From Liolophura sinensis (lineage: Eukaryota > Mollusca > Polyplacophora > Chitonida > Chitonidae), in contig NC_088295.1 in the NCBI RefSeq assembly GCF_032854445.1, positions 60,681,249 through 60,745,248 of the forward strand: a stretch of DNA of 64,000 bases, read 5' to 3'. Within the stretch, counting starts at the first letter, position 1, and every line of letters begins with the position of its first letter. The translations under genes were made by a program, and so were the position numbers. Positions 34,754 to 47,203 of this stretch are shown here, piece by piece. The notes under the pieces were generated by a model that was not told the DNA's origin, did not search any database, and worked only from the letters and a program-made list of their open reading frames with translations.

Positions 34754-35015
34754 GATTGGTGTTTTACGCCGTACTCAAGAACATTTCACTTATACGACGG
34801 CGGCCAGCATTATGGTGGGTGGAAACCGGGCAGAGCCCGGGGGAAACCCACGACCATCCGCAGGTTGCTGGCAGACCTTCCCACGTACGGCCGGAGAGGA
34901 AGCCAGCATAAGCTGGTCTTGAACTCACAGCGACCGCATTGGTGAGAGGCTTCTGGGTCACTAAGCTGCGCTAGCGCGCTAACCGACTGAGCCACGGAGG
35001 CCCCTCATGCAAAGA
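34716..35015 (-). mobile_element. Full-length SINE with 11-bp target-site duplication
   Basis: Element 34727-35004 on the minus strand. A T27 run at 34727-34753 represents its poly(A) tail, followed by the family tail, core and tRNA-like head ending in GAGCCACGGAGGCCCC. Direct repeats TCATGCAAAGA flank it at 34716-34726 and 35005-35015. The head contains box A-like (GTGGCTCAGTCGGTTAG on the minus strand) and box B-like (GAGTTCAAGAC) segments, so it is a tRNA-derived, pol III-type SINE mobilised by a partner LINE. The intact poly(A) and perfect duplication imply a young insertion. Confidence 0.93.
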
Positions 35016-35115
35016 GAAACAGTCAGTATACACAAAGAATGTCCTAGATGCATTAATGTAACCAGTATCGATGCTATTGTCATGATTAATAAGTGGTACA
35101 GAAATAATAATGTAC

Positions 35116-35118
<3 letters not shown>

Positions 35119-35196
<78 letters not shown>
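35119..35196. repeat. (AT)n microsatellite
   Basis: About 78 bp of uninterrupted AT dinucleotides. It produces spurious Tyr-Ile reading frames. Confidence 0.98.
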
Positions 35197-35202
<6 letters not shown>

Positions 35203-37689
35203 TATCTAACGATCTTTATTCGTACCACAAACAAGTGACCAAAGCCATCTGCAGTGACTGCTAATTTAAAGGTGAAAATTTTGCACCAGTATGTAAGCTT
35301 TGAATCCCTGCTTTCGTTATCACGATTTTTTGTGATAATTTGCAATTACAAATCTTCAGTACACCAATAATTATACATATGTTTACACAGTGAGATTTAA
35401 GTAATTTGCTGAAGTCGGTTTTGTTCGCTTTACGTGTGTAATTTGAATAACGAGGAAATGTCTATTGGATAGTCTATTATATGGGATTTTTTTGGCAATA
35501 TACAAAATAACTGAGAGGCGTGGTTCGTTTAAAAGGGAAGAATGGAAAAGAAAGATATGAGAGGAAAAAATGGTACTTCCTGCTGTTCATTTATACATAT
35601 CTACAGTCACTTGCCTACGGTCAAAGATCTGTGTCAGATATCTGTTAGATATTACACACCAAACCTTTCGCGGAATGGCCGACATGAATGTCAATTTTCA
35701 ACAATTCCACTTAAATGGTATTACATTGTATTGTAAATCTATTGAGAAAATGTCATGCAATTTAATACATTTTATATACCCCTGGAATTAGAGAGTTCTT
35801 TGATAATATCATATTCATGTACACAGGTATCGGGACCGAAGGTCGTGGTTCAGCATGAAATTGTTACATTGCCCTAAACTTCAATTCCGTCAATTTAAAC
35901 AATTTCATGAATAATCATTTTAAAATCCCGAGTACCGTATACACATTATATGACTGATTACGCTATATATAGGTGTATTTTTATAACCTCCATTTATATA
36001 CCATGTCGTAGTATTCACCATTTTGTTTGCGTACGACATGACATGCACAGTCCAGCTGTAGGCTGTAGGCTGTAGGCCTGTTTGTAAAAACAACACGCAA
36101 ATGACAAACTGTGGGGCTATTTTTGTTAGAATTTCTGAAATATATTTAACTGGTTACCTGCCAGTCTGTCAGATGTCACAGAGTTTAACCTATCACCTGA
36201 TACTACTATGTACTGTCAAATTAAATTTAGCTGTTGTTTTCTACGGTTGGGTACTCTCCTATGTGAGTTAAACTGATACACAAACATGTATATTGTATGC
36301 CTTGAAATAAATATATGTGCTCGCGGAATGGAAGGGCAAGGGGTGAAGAGGGAATACACCTAAAACTACCCCTCAATAGCGTGTTCAGACCTGTTCAGGG
36401 TATTGCAAGCCATCTAGTATTACCTCAGTTACAATGAACCAATACCTCTGGGCAGATCGTGTGTTTTTATACACAACAGTTTTGGAAATTTTATCACACG
36501 CGGGTTACATAACCATTCGAAGATATCAAAATCATCATTGTATTCAATTGGAAACAATTATCTGCGGTCTGGAGACCAGACTTAAAAAACCCTGTGTGGC
36601 AGTGTGTGGTAGTGGTTATAATGATCACAGAAGAATGCAGCTTTTGGGGCTCATATACCTTACTCCCTACAAGGTTTGGTTACACTGGCAGAAAACCTTA
36701 CCATTTGACAGAGAACAACAGACAACGTGAGAAATTTCCCCTGAACAGTGAGACAATTTAATCTTCGAGTATATCCTTGATTTTGGGTGGCGAGGCAAAG
36801 AGGGGTGTGAAGGGAGAAAAACAGGTGAAGCCTGCAGAAACCACCGACCTTCATCAGCTCTGGGTACCTGGCCACCTTCTAACTTTAGATCGATCTTTTA
36901 CATCAACATTTATTAAATGTATATGAAAAAAATAACTGAAACACAGTGTGCAAAGCATGGAATTCATACCTGATAGCAGACAATCATGAGTATATTTCAT
37001 TATTATACTTCATTATTGATTATTTAATTTTCTATTAACGGACAACAATATTCAATAACAGGTTTCCTTCCTACATTCCAGTCAAACACGTGTTCATACA
37101 GCTAGTACATGTAATAATTTCAGCAGCAAAATAATAAATGCGTGTCATCGTGTTAAATTAGGTCGCAACGTTGGATACCTAACCAGGCGCAATCAAAGTC
37201 GAATTGAGACACATATGTTATTATCAACGCTTTATATGGCAGCATGGCACACGGTTTGAATGCTACTTTCACTCATTTGCGTAGCGCATACCGTGCGTCT
37301 TTTCAACGTCATTGAAAAGTACTGACTGCTTCTCTTTTCTTAAAATTTGAGGCCTGTAAAGTATAAAAAAAACGTCATTCAAGTGATCAAGGATTCTCTG
37401 TCATTCATGGAGATGTACAAGAATATGGTTAAATACCACTGGCCTTTTCCCAATATGATATACATGTGTCACACGTGGAAATGTTCCCTACCGGTAGGCA
37501 AAGATTGTTGATTTACCCATGTCTTTTCCACCCCTACTGCACTGGTCGCCATCGTTTAAGTCCAACATCGAGGTGTTTGACATTAAGTGTGTGATAAACT
37601 ATGACACTTGATTATTACTTTCTGCACTCACTTGATATATCTTCTTATTACATGACAAATACTGCCTGATATTATTGCATTCTTAGAGC
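35197..37689. other. Mostly featureless stretch
   Basis: No supported gene. At about 36,780-36,890 there is a piece related to a repeat seen near 41.6, 52.2 and 53.9 kb (AAACCACCGACCTTC followed by CTACCTGG-like text). At 37,140-37,340 there is a decayed inverted copy of the block at 57.1-57.26 kb. Confidence 0.45.
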
Positions 37690-39690
37690 TAGCAAACACC
37701 TCACCATTCTCACCTGACAGCTCTTTAATGGTGTTACACCTCAATCTGGGCTAGATCTACATCCTTACAATCTTGATGACCTATCTAATAGGTGTTTTAA
37801 TCCTGTCTAGCTGAATGATGTTAACCAAGACAGTACCTTCACTGGTGATAATAACCGTGAAATTGCACACTGGGACGACTTTAATGCAGCTCAGTCCTTT
37901 TCTTTCTCACAATCGTCTTTCGTTATAAAACCTCTTCTCTGAGTAAGTATCATTCTTACACTTTAAAGCAAGAAGCTGGCGTAAGCACTTTACAGAATTT
38001 TCAGGTTTTCTATATGGTCCAAATTATCCTTTTTCTGTCTTTGGCTTCTCTGAATGTTGGCTTTCCTCTGATACTCTTTATATATTTTCCGGCTATAACA
38101 AATTTTCTCTGCAACGTTGTATGCAAAAAGGTGGGTCTCTAGCACTGTGTACATATCACATTGAGTTTTGTCGTCTTAGAGATGATCTTTGTTTTATCGA
38201 CGACTCTGGTTGGTGTGAATATCTGTGTGTTGAGGCCCTGCATGGTCCCCCCCCCCCCCCTGGTACAAGTGTTAATAATTACATGGAAACATGTCAGTGC
38301 GAACGGAAATAATGTGTAATTATGGGAGATTTCAAGATAGATTTGTTAAAATTAGATAACCAGATAACCATCATCCGATAAAATATGTGTTTGAAGTTTT
38401 GACCTCACACTACCTTTTTCCCCAAATAACAAAACCAACCAGGGTTCAGTCCTGTTCGGCAACTCTAATAGATGATATTTTTACAAATTTCCACAACGAT
38501 CATCTCTGGAATATTACTCACTGATATAACGGACCACCATCCAATCTTTCGTATTATAAAATCAAACACCTTGCAAGTAAGTTCATTGAATACAGAAAAT
38601 ATACTGATGATGAAAAATATACATTTATCACAGTGGTCCAGAACACTGACTGGTCTCTCGTAACAAATGAACAAAGTGCCATTAATACAGCAAACAAGTC
38701 TATTAATAAACTTGATGACATCCGTAATGACTGTTTCCCTACCACAAACCTGTTAACTAATAAACTAAACATACTCCAGCCATGGGTGACGCATACACCC
38801 CTTAGTTCCATTCATAAAAAAATTCGCTCGGAAGCAACTTAGATTAACACCTACAAGAATCGAAAGCAGTATCAAACATATAGTAACGAGCTAAAGAAAA
38901 TCTTGCGCTACGCTAGGAAAAATTATTTTGAGGAAAATTTTATGAAACATAATTTTATTTAAAAAAACATGTGAATCAACTAATGGGTAAGGACAAAAGT
39001 ATCAATTGTCCTCCTTCTTCAGCATAAATGACATTCATGAAGACGACGCCAAACCCATTGCTTAACAATTCAACAAGTATTTTAGCTCTGTAGCAATTGA
39101 CCGCGATTCCCAGTGACGGTAGTTTTTCAGATTACCTTGGTACTCCTTTAGAAAGTGACTTTAATATCGCTCGTGTAACACAAACAGATGTTGAACGTGT
39201 TATCCACATTCTGAAACCACCTGCTGCATCTTGACTTGATGGCGTTCGGATGTCTATTCTCAAGCTTGCATTCAATTACATCTCTGTCCCATTAGCCCAT
39301 GTTGTTAATCTTTCATTCTGTACATTTATTTATTTATTTATTTGATTAGTGTTTAACGCCGTACTCAAGAACATTTCACTTATACGACGGCGGCTAGCAT
39401 TATGATGGGTGGAAACCGGGCAGAGCCCGGGAAAACCCACGACCAGCAGCAGGTTGCTGGCAGACCTTCCCACGTACGGCCGGAGAGGAAGCTAGCATGA
39501 GCTGGACTTGAACTCACAGCGACGGCATTGGTGAGAGACTCTTGGTCATTACGCTGCGCTAGCGCGCTAACATTCTGTACATGTTCTTTTCCTGACAGCT
39601 TTAAAGCCGCTAGTTATGCTTGTCTATAAATCCGGTAATTCTGATCTGTCAAATTACCGTTTCATCTCTGTTTTACATCTCTGTTAAGCT
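37690..39690 (+). mobile_element. Dead LINE (non-LTR retrotransposon, Jockey/CR1-like), interrupted by a SINE
   Basis: Fragments of an APE-type endonuclease are readable: FGFSECWLSSDTLY, then QKGGSLALC, then VIMGDFKIDLLK (the GDFN-type motif) and LTDITDHHPIF (the SDH-type motif). Downstream come pieces of the reverse transcriptase N-terminal region: DGVRMSILKLAF, ISVPLAHVVNLSF and, after the SINE, VYKSGNSDLSNYRFISVL. The frame is broken by stops and shifts and the RT catalytic part is absent, so it is not active. The exact clade needs a database comparison. Confidence 0.75.
39314..39582 (-). mobile_element. SINE nested in the LINE, with 12-bp target-site duplication
   Basis: Element 39326-39570 on the minus strand, from TTATTTATTTATTTATTT through the family core to GCGCTAGCGCGCTAA; the outermost tRNA-like bases are missing. 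CATTCTGTACAT is repeated at 39314-39325 and 39571-39582. It splits the LINE reading frame between LSFCT and FPDSF. Confidence 0.92.
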
Positions 39691-40029
39691 GAGATGTCAA
39701 GGGAAGCTATAGAAATTGGGTGAAAAACTAAAGAGGAAGATGAGGGTGGAATGGTGGCCCTAGGACAGGATTTTTGTTGAGGTATTTCTCTTGAGGTCGT
39801 TGTTTCTTGAGGCAGCAAGGCAGCGATGTACAATACTGCTCGATCCTAACGATATATCTGGCATGGATGTGGGTAGGAAGATTCACGTAGGAAGCGCGTA
39901 ATGTGACTAGAAGTTGTTCACATCATACGCCGATCATTCAGCCAAGATGGATGTACCTTCCACGTATGTAAGATCACACCATCGTCCGCTTAGTGTTTTA
40001 AGACATACAACTATACATAACCTCATCTA

Positions 40030-41830
40030 ATAAATTGCAATTAACATCACTGCATTTTTTACCTAATTCTGCTCAAGCCAGTGGGCATATAAAATACTAC
40101 AATCCTTGCGTCAAGCCCAGTGTACACGTACAAAATTTCTTGTCTCCGCAACAAAGATTCATCCTGGCCCTTGAAAAATGGATCCACAGATTTAAGTTCT
40201 TTAATTTGTGCACACTGTCGTATATATACGTCAATGATTTTTCGTGCATGACTATGGCATGTGACTATGTTTCAGGCGAGGCGAGTAGCCATTTTTTGCC
40301 GCTGGAATATTGAAAAGCGAACAACAAATGTTGCTAATGCGCGCGCAACCGATATTCTGGATGAGTTGACGCCGGGATATGAAAGTCATGATTCTTACAG
40401 CAAATTAGATTGAAATTTTTTGGTCAGCACGTGGAGAGGTAAAAGGACAGCACACGCAAATTTTCATTTAGAAGGCCTTTGTGACATAATTACCCTCCAC
40501 TCGACGCTGAAATTTTAAAGGAAAAGGGTGTTTTGATCTCTGTATCGCTGATGACGCCATCTCATTGTCAGAGGGACTGATTACCTTTCAAGTATTAACA
40601 GCAGGGCTCACGGAGATAATATGGAGATGTTAATTTCCGTAATTTTGTAGACAGATTGGCGTGAGATTGTTTCAATTGTAGCTTAAACTCATCTTCATGG
40701 GAAAAGGCGCTTGTGCACTCTTGGCATGAAATCTGAGTCTAATAGAGTGAATATAAAAGACAGACTTACAACACATAAAATAAAACCAAATAAGGAACGA
40801 CAGTGTCTAAGTTGGCAAATTGTCAGACCCAAAAGGTAAAATACGGCGTCTTCTCAATTTACTTAAGTTAGAGTTTTGTTCCATCTTTTCGTGTATATGC
40901 CTAAAAGGTAGCAGCGTGCATATCCCCTAGAAACATGGCCTAATCAGAATTATTTTAAAAAATGAGTGATGAGAGTTGCAAATATGTAGACTTCATCAGT
41001 CTAGAATTACTCAAAATGCAGTGTATCGCCACATTTAACGTACAATCACAATAAACAGTGCAAAAGGGACGGGGTCTTGGGGATTTTCACCAATACAATT
41101 CTAAGTTAGGCAGGAATACTAGAAGTCCGACACAGTATGCTGTCTTGGCAAGCTATGTGTCCAGCAAAGTACCTGTAGTTATTGTGATATTTTGTTCATT
41201 CATAACGTGTCCGATGAATAGTTACCCTATTAAGAATATGATGTGTTCACGTCACATTTTAAACACACAAGTACATGCCATGTAAAATGGGGTTGATGGC
41301 TATTAACCCCTGGCACATCCATGAAAACTTCGAGTATATCTCTTAGCTCCATGGGTCATAACTCAATATTGTTTGTGGATCACTGTGAGTTATCTTCCCT
41401 TAGACTGGTGCTACAGCTTGTTCTGTGTGCCATAACTTTGTATCCTTTTTCATTCGGAGGGGTTTTCGCAGTAGTGCAAGGTACTGAACAAAAGCCATTA
41501 TTTCGGTTACATACCTTAATACTGCGGAGTCTCAGCTAGGCGTGTGCATAAGCAGTCCCAATAATCAATTGTACTATGGGTGCAGGTTTAATGCTTATGG
41601 ATGAGAACGCTTGGGTGCCTGGAGTAAACCACCGACTTTCGACAAGTACCTGACAAGCCTCCCGATTCAAAAACGTACACGAAACACAGAGAGATGAAAA
41701 CTGTATACTAAAATAGTATATGGAAATTAAAAAAGGACACAAAATTGTAATGAAAATAAAAGCTTTATTATTTCTTGCGTTCTTCAAAAATGTTAAAATA
41801 TCACACGATTAAATCAGGTTGAAAACAGAG
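40030..41830 (+). repeat. Dispersed repeat R1, copy 1
   Basis: It shares blocks in order with later copies: a TGCGTCAAGCCCAGT block (also at 48.12 kb), GTAGCCATT..GCCGCTGGAATATT (also at 50.23 kb), a TCTAGAATTACTCAAA block followed by a CACATTTAAC block and GCAAAAGGGAC (also at 50.74 and 52.80 kb), and AGTAAACCACCGACYTTCGA (also at 52.27 kb). No terminal repeats or coding capacity were recognised. Confidence 0.7.
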
Positions 41831-42124
41831 GCATAAGCTTACTCACTGGTGTGCGTGAAAAAATACAATTGCCACAAACCCTCTGATTATACGCGTTATA
41901 ACAAATATGTACATTTTAATATTTAAACATTTTCTGGCATAGTGGTTGTCTTGTAAATTATTTTATATCAGCTAATGTGAAAGCCCAGATACAAAACTGC
42001 ATAACGCAAATAAAACCAGTGGGACTGGGTGTTGTTAAAGACCACGATTCCTCGTTTTCACACCCCGCGCAAAGATACGTCTATGTTTGTTTCATTCCTC
42101 TTTTCAGTGTGAAATGAATTATGG

Positions 42125-42216
42125 ATTGACGATTCAAAGTGTTCATGAAAGTGTGTGCACAGAGAATGAATTGATGATTTTTCTTTCCCTTCTTGTCGTC
42201 AGCTACTGGAACAGTT
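42125..42216 (-). CDS. Possible exon remnant, related to 54.6 kb
   Basis: On the minus strand CAACTGTTCCAG (the same acceptor string as before the tail exon at 45321) is followed by an open frame beginning ADDKKGKKNHQF. A diverged copy follows a similar acceptor at 54.63 kb. No donor, stop context or function is clear; it may simply be part of the duplicated segment. Confidence 0.2.
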
Positions 42217-42266
42217 GACAAAGATGTTCATATTTAGCGAACTGTAATTTTTTTTTGAAAACAAAC

Positions 42267-42269
<3 letters not shown>

Positions 42270-42353
<84 letters not shown>
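42270..42353. repeat. (TA)n microsatellite
   Basis: About 84 bp of TA dinucleotides. The paralogous segment near 54.75 kb lacks the expansion. Confidence 0.97.
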
Positions 42354-42354
<1 letters not shown>

Positions 42355-43427
42355 CCCCTCCTCAAAACGTACATTTCAAATAGATCCTTTTCTGAAATAT
42401 TTCAGTGAATAAAATGAAATTATATTTAAAATGTTATTTACAAATATCAAAACAACATAATTAAAGAACATACAAACCTTCAATAGAAAAGTTATATTTT
42501 ATTCCAATGATGAAAAAGGTGTTAATTGTGGAAAATAGAAAGTATCTTATAATATAAAACTACATCTGTAACATAAATGTGTGCACATATCAGCACATCA
42601 CAGCTTGCGTCCAAAGACATTATTCATTATATATGAAGCAATCCATCTTTTTAAATATTGTGTAACGTGTAGTAAGTATATGCGCCTCAAGGCCTGCTTT
42701 TGTTAAAACTGCATTCGACTAAATTAAAATACCTTAAAAGTAATCTGTTCAATATCATATACATATATGCATGTGCTAACAAAGCATCTCAAACATATCA
42801 TGCTGAAAATACATACAAAATAAACATATTCATCAATTCAAAGAATAATACACAATGCATTGCAGTTTACAGTGAAATTTGTTACAGTAATAGGCATAGA
42901 GATACATCTAAGAGAGGCCAATACCGATATGTGCTAGACTCTCACGCTCAGCAACTACATCGGATCTACCTATCCGATCACGTATAGGACCTCCGAACTA
43001 CATTTACAAATTATCAAAGAACGACCAAACTTAAAATGAAAAAGACAATGAAAATATACACGAATTACATTGTTTATGTCTAGTTTAATAATTTCTCTTC
43101 TTTATGAGATAAAAAATGAAATAAAGAAAAAAAAAATAACACTTCCGCTAACACGAGTTAGTATATACATGTATTATTTCAAACATCATAATTTCATTGT
43201 TTGACCTAGTCGAGGCAGACTTTAGCAGAATTCACTTTTTAATTATTTCCTTATTTTTTTTCTACCCCTTTCGAAAAATTGTATGTATTAAGAAGCATAC
43301 GTATATAATTTCAAAATTAAGGGAGCAAAATTTATGTACAATATAAGGGAATTCTAGTCTTGTGGATAAAAATAAATATTGGGTATTTGTGTTGAAGCTT
43401 ATGGCTTCGAAAAGTAATGCCTCGTAT

Positions 43428-43504
43428 TTTATTTATTTATTCTTTCTATTGGTCTTTTACGCCGTACTGAATATTTCACTTATACGACGACGGCCCTCAT
43501 ATTA
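43428..43504 (-). mobile_element. SINE tail fragment (first tandem unit)
   Basis: TTTTACGCCGTACTGAATAT, then TTCACTTATACGACGACGGC. The same fragment recurs at 44455-44531, so the insertion predates the tandem duplication. Confidence 0.8.
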
Positions 43505-44454
43505 TGTGATGCCCTATGCGTTCAACTGCTGTTATTTTGATGTATGAGTGATATTAACAAAGTCTGGAGTTACATCGTCAATGAAATCTTTGCATTGGTT
43601 TTCACCTTGTTGTGTGAGGACTAAAACATGCTATTTTGTACAAAAAAAAATTTTCGGATATATTATATATGGCGCATATCTCAAATCCTAGGGAAATGTT
43701 TAGATTAATGTGTTTAAAATTCTCACTTATAAATCCACCTGTTTAAACATGGTGTAACATGTGGAGTAAGCCCATGTCCCTTAAGGCTTGCTTTGTTAAA
43801 ACTGCATTCAGCTAAATAAAAAATATCTTAATAGTAGTCTGTTCAATATCATATCTATATACATATATGCATGTGTTAATAAAGTTTCTTAAACATCTGA
43901 TGCTGAGAATACACACTAAATAAACATATTTATCAATTCAAAGGACTATACACAATGCATTGCAGTTTACAGTGAAATTTGTGAGAATAATAGACGCACA
44001 GATACATCTAAGAGAGGCCAATATTTACCTATCCGATCACGTATTGGATCTCCGATTTACATTTACAAATTATTAAGGAACAGCCAAACTGACACATTTT
44101 TTTTTCATTTATTCTATTTCGATTAAAATGGAAAAAGACAATGTAAAAAATACTCGAATTATACTGTTTATGTTTAGTTTAATAATTTCTCTTATTTATG
44201 AAATAAAAATGGAATAAAGATAAAGAAAAAAAACGTGAGTTAGTATATACATGTATTATTTCAAACATCACAAGTTTGACCTAGTCGGGGCAGGCTTTAG
44301 CAGAATTGTATGTATTAAGAAGCAAGCGTATATAATTTCAAAATTAAGGGAGCAAAAGCTATGTACAATATAAGGGAATTCTAGTCTTGCGGATAAAAAT
44401 AAATATTGGGTATTTGTGTTGAAGCTTATGGCTTCAAAAAGTAATGCCTCGTAT

Positions 44455-44531
44455 TTTATTTATTTATTCATTTTATTGATGTTTTAGGCCGTACTGAATA
44501 TTTCACTTATACGACGACGGCCCTCATATTA
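44455..44531 (-). mobile_element. SINE tail fragment (second tandem unit)
   Basis: Paralogue of 43428-43504; carries the same shortened GTACTGAATATTTCAC string. Confidence 0.8.
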
Positions 44532-44896
44532 TGTGATGCCCTATGCGTTCAACCGCTGGTATTTTGATGTATGAGTGATATTAACAAAGTCTGGAGTTAC
44601 ATCGTCAATGAAATCTTTGCTTTGGTTTTCACCTTGTTGACCTTAGAAAAGTCAGATCTAGCAGCCACTCTCTATACCGATAAGGTTTACTTCAGTGAAA
44701 TTTACAGGCAAAAGTCAGTATAGGAACAGTTCTCTATTGTCCGGCTGTAATTACATCGCTGTTAGTAGTACTTTTTTTTGTTCAGGCCAATTAATATGGC
44801 CCTAAACCGTGTAGTTAACAAATTCATCCTACCAATTAATGCTTCATTCGATGGTAAGGAAGAAGAAAAAATAACCCAAAGATACATATACCTGCA

Positions 44897-45057
44897 TAAA
44901 GCCGCGTTTACACGTCTCGCTGAACTCGTCGAACTCGACAAATTGATGAAGTCATCAATCACGTTCAAACTGTGCGATCTTGTTAAATGTTACAGTCGCA
45001 TGAAAAAGCGGGATTCATCATTTCATTCCACAAGCTTGTCGTGTGAACGCGGCTTAA
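44897..45057. mobile_element. MITE with 15-bp terminal inverted repeats and TAA duplication
   Basis: The left end AGCCGCGTTTACACG (44900-44914) and right end CGTGTGAACGCGGCT (45040-45054) are reverse complements except for one base. The element is 155 bp, flanked by TAA at 44897-44899 and 45055-45057. A 3-bp TWA duplication with G/C-rich inverted repeats fits a PIF/Harbinger-type non-autonomous element. It encodes nothing. The left end is also present at the same site in the paralogous segment (58,404 on). Confidence 0.8.
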
Positions 45058-45150
45058 GTATTTGAATATGTTGACTTCCGAGCCACAGGTTTTCCGCCGA
45101 CTTACTGAGCAGCACAGGGGCTATCTTGCAGATTGTTAAGCTATTTAGCT

Positions 45151-45321
45151 TTAGGAACTGTTCGAATGGCCGTCCTCTTCATCATTGTCATATTCAACTG
45201 GAGGTCCCACCTGCCCAAAGGCAATGCTGGCGTAGGTGGTTGGGTTCTCAGCAGGGTGCATGATGGGTTGAGTGCCCACGAAGTCCGTGTCTGCGTATAT
45301 CAGGTCGTGAGGACCTTCCAT
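45151..45321 (-). CDS. Distal tail set, last exon: Tyr-motif cytoplasmic tail and stop
   Basis: Acceptor TGTTCCAG, then 171 nt in phase 0 ending in TAA (45151-45153). It encodes 56 residues with three tyrosine sites: DLIYADTDF, NPTTYASIAF (fits TxYxx[VI], the ITSM-type consensus) and PVEYDNDEED; the end is acidic and Ser-rich. Such tails bind SH2-domain proteins when phosphorylated; that is family knowledge, not shown here. It joins in frame to the exon at 45806-45915. Its paralogue is 59582-59743. Confidence 0.7.
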   Translation of the reverse strand: MEGPHDLIYADTDFVGTQPIMHPAENPTTYASIAFGQVGPPVEYDNDEEDGHSNSS

Positions 45322-45805
45322 CTGGAACAGTTGATATTTAGCAAAGAACAACAATTAAAATATCGGCAGATCAATCTCAAACATGTATCACGGATCCTTA
45401 ACCAATTACTCCCCTCTGTTCGAATTCTATCCTATTGAAATTTACATTCTATTCTGGAACGTTAGTTTATATGTATGTTATATGTATCACCTGTGTATTA
45501 ATCATGTTTTATATTCATGTATAGTATGTCATTACCTAAAACCTGTATCCTTATGTCATATAAGGCGTTATCTCGTGTGCGCCAGAGTTACTCCCCTTCG
45601 TCTTCTTAGTCAATGCAAAACATGTTAGTGTTAAATTCCCTCGTTTCTCTGATTCTGAAGAAACGTGAGTTGTACATAACAAAGCCTCTAAGAGACCTTG
45701 TATTATTACCTTGTACATGTATATAACAGAGCAATATTGGCCTAATCAGACGCCTGAATTAAATGCGAGAAACAAATAGCAAGTGACATTGCTAGTTACA
45801 TGTAC

Positions 45806-45915
45806 CTGGCCAGGTCTGCCAGATGGTTCCGTTCGTTCAACTTCTACGGAGTTAGAATACATCACTTCATCCCCAGTAAAAGCCGCATTATCAAAGGTGT
45901 TAGCAGAGCTTTGGC
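45806..45915 (-). CDS. Distal tail set, middle exon
   Basis: 110 nt, acceptor TTTACACAG, donor GTACAT; phase 1 in, phase 0 out. It encodes ANTFDNAAFTGDEVMYSN and a polar C-terminal part ending SGRPGQ. The NTF.NAAF.GDEVMY block is shared with the nearer set (60612-60717). The length keeps the frame open into the last exon. Confidence 0.65.
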
Positions 45916-47179
45916 CTGTGTAAAGACAAGCACGAACATGTAAACCTCAGAAAACAGTTTATCTAGACTGAGGTAAAGATCAAGTGTGGAATATTCAGTT
46001 CCAGCAACATCTTATCCAGGCAGACCCTGAGAATAGCTGGGCACGCCCAAATGTTCACTTACAGTCAAACCTCATTTTAACAGCATACTAAGGCTACATT
46101 GCTTGCCTATCCACAAGACGACATTCGCCTCAATCGTTGTTTTTAGTAAAGTATTATACTGCATATCCCAGTAAAATGTGCATCACTGCTTGTGGTACGT
46201 GGTTGATCACAAACGTGTAAAGTGGTGGAAAGTTTCGGTGGCCTAATGTTTAGAGCGTTCACCTCGAGGTCAGGAAACCCGGGATTCATAGAGGGTCACA
46301 CCAAAAACTTTGAAAATGGCACTTGTATCTGACTCTCTTAGCGCTCACCAAAAGACATAGAGCGAGTTTCAAACTCGTTTTCCGTTGATAATGTAAGTCG
46401 AACACATATTTAGATACTTCAGTCGCTCTTGGATTTCAACTGTTCATAAATGCACCTAGCCCTTGGATTAAAGCGAAAATAAATAGGACACCTAAGGCTC
46501 TGCAGTATTTAACAAAGTTAGAGTGAAGACTTTACACAGAATGTAACAAGTTCTTAAAAGCGAGATATGTAGATGCAAAACTGCCGGTAAACAACATGAA
46601 ATTAATAATTACTTAAATATATTCCCATCAATTAATCAAATAGTCTTAACGTCAATTACATATTGATTCGTTAAGTTTCTGCCTCTTTTTGTGATACTTT
46701 GGCCAGCGTTGTAGGAAAAAGGATATCAGATATCTTTATCTTTTCATGACCTCTAATGATTCATTTATATTACTGACATTATATTGGAGACGTTTTGTTC
46801 GCCAAATGTGACCATAATACATTCACACTAATGTCACCAATTTTCTTATTTTGTTCAAAGTTAAGAAATGAAGAACGGACTCAAATGTGATAATCGGATC
46901 AACATTAATATGAAATTTGCTAAATAAAATCCCTTACATCTCTAACAATTGTAAGATGAACATAATAATCACATTCCAATGGTATAATAAGTTTTTAAAG
47001 AATGGCACGTAAATTAGTGAACACATTCTTGTGATAAAACAGGAGAAGTTTGTTATTCTGTCTTGTAATGTAGATCCAAACTACCTGGTGTACACATGTA
47101 TTGAAAATAATAAGAAAACTGCTAATTTTCTCGAAGTTAATAAATGAAAAAGACATCAATTGATCCCTGAACTCTGTAC

Positions 47180-47203
47180 ATACCTCTGCTGGTCCATAGC
47201 CGG
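47180..47203 (-). CDS. Distal tail set, first mini-exon, 24 nt
   Basis: Acceptor TGACAG, donor GTACAG, phase 1-1; encodes GYGPAEV between split codons. The counterpart at 61261-61284 has NNGPPEV with identical donor. No exons upstream of it were found before the next duplicated unit, so this set is either a 5'-truncated paralogue or an alternative 3' end of the gene at 59.6-63.7 kb. Confidence 0.5.

Larger units (their letters stand above)
42650..44638. repeat. Tandem pair of about 1.0-kb units
   Basis: Units of roughly 42,650-43,615 and 43,740-44,638, with an offset of about 1,033 at the right end. Shared: a TGTTAAAACTGCATTC block, CAATATCATATMTATA, GGGTATTTGTGTTGAAGCTT, and a piece of SINE tail. 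They contain no supported gene. Confidence 0.85.

Noticed and set aside
34620-34995. Frames across 34.6-35.0 kb on both strands
   Set aside because: They are translations of the SINE and its poly(A) tail.
35007-35264. Frame with a long Ile-Tyr run
   Set aside because: Translation of the (AT)n microsatellite.
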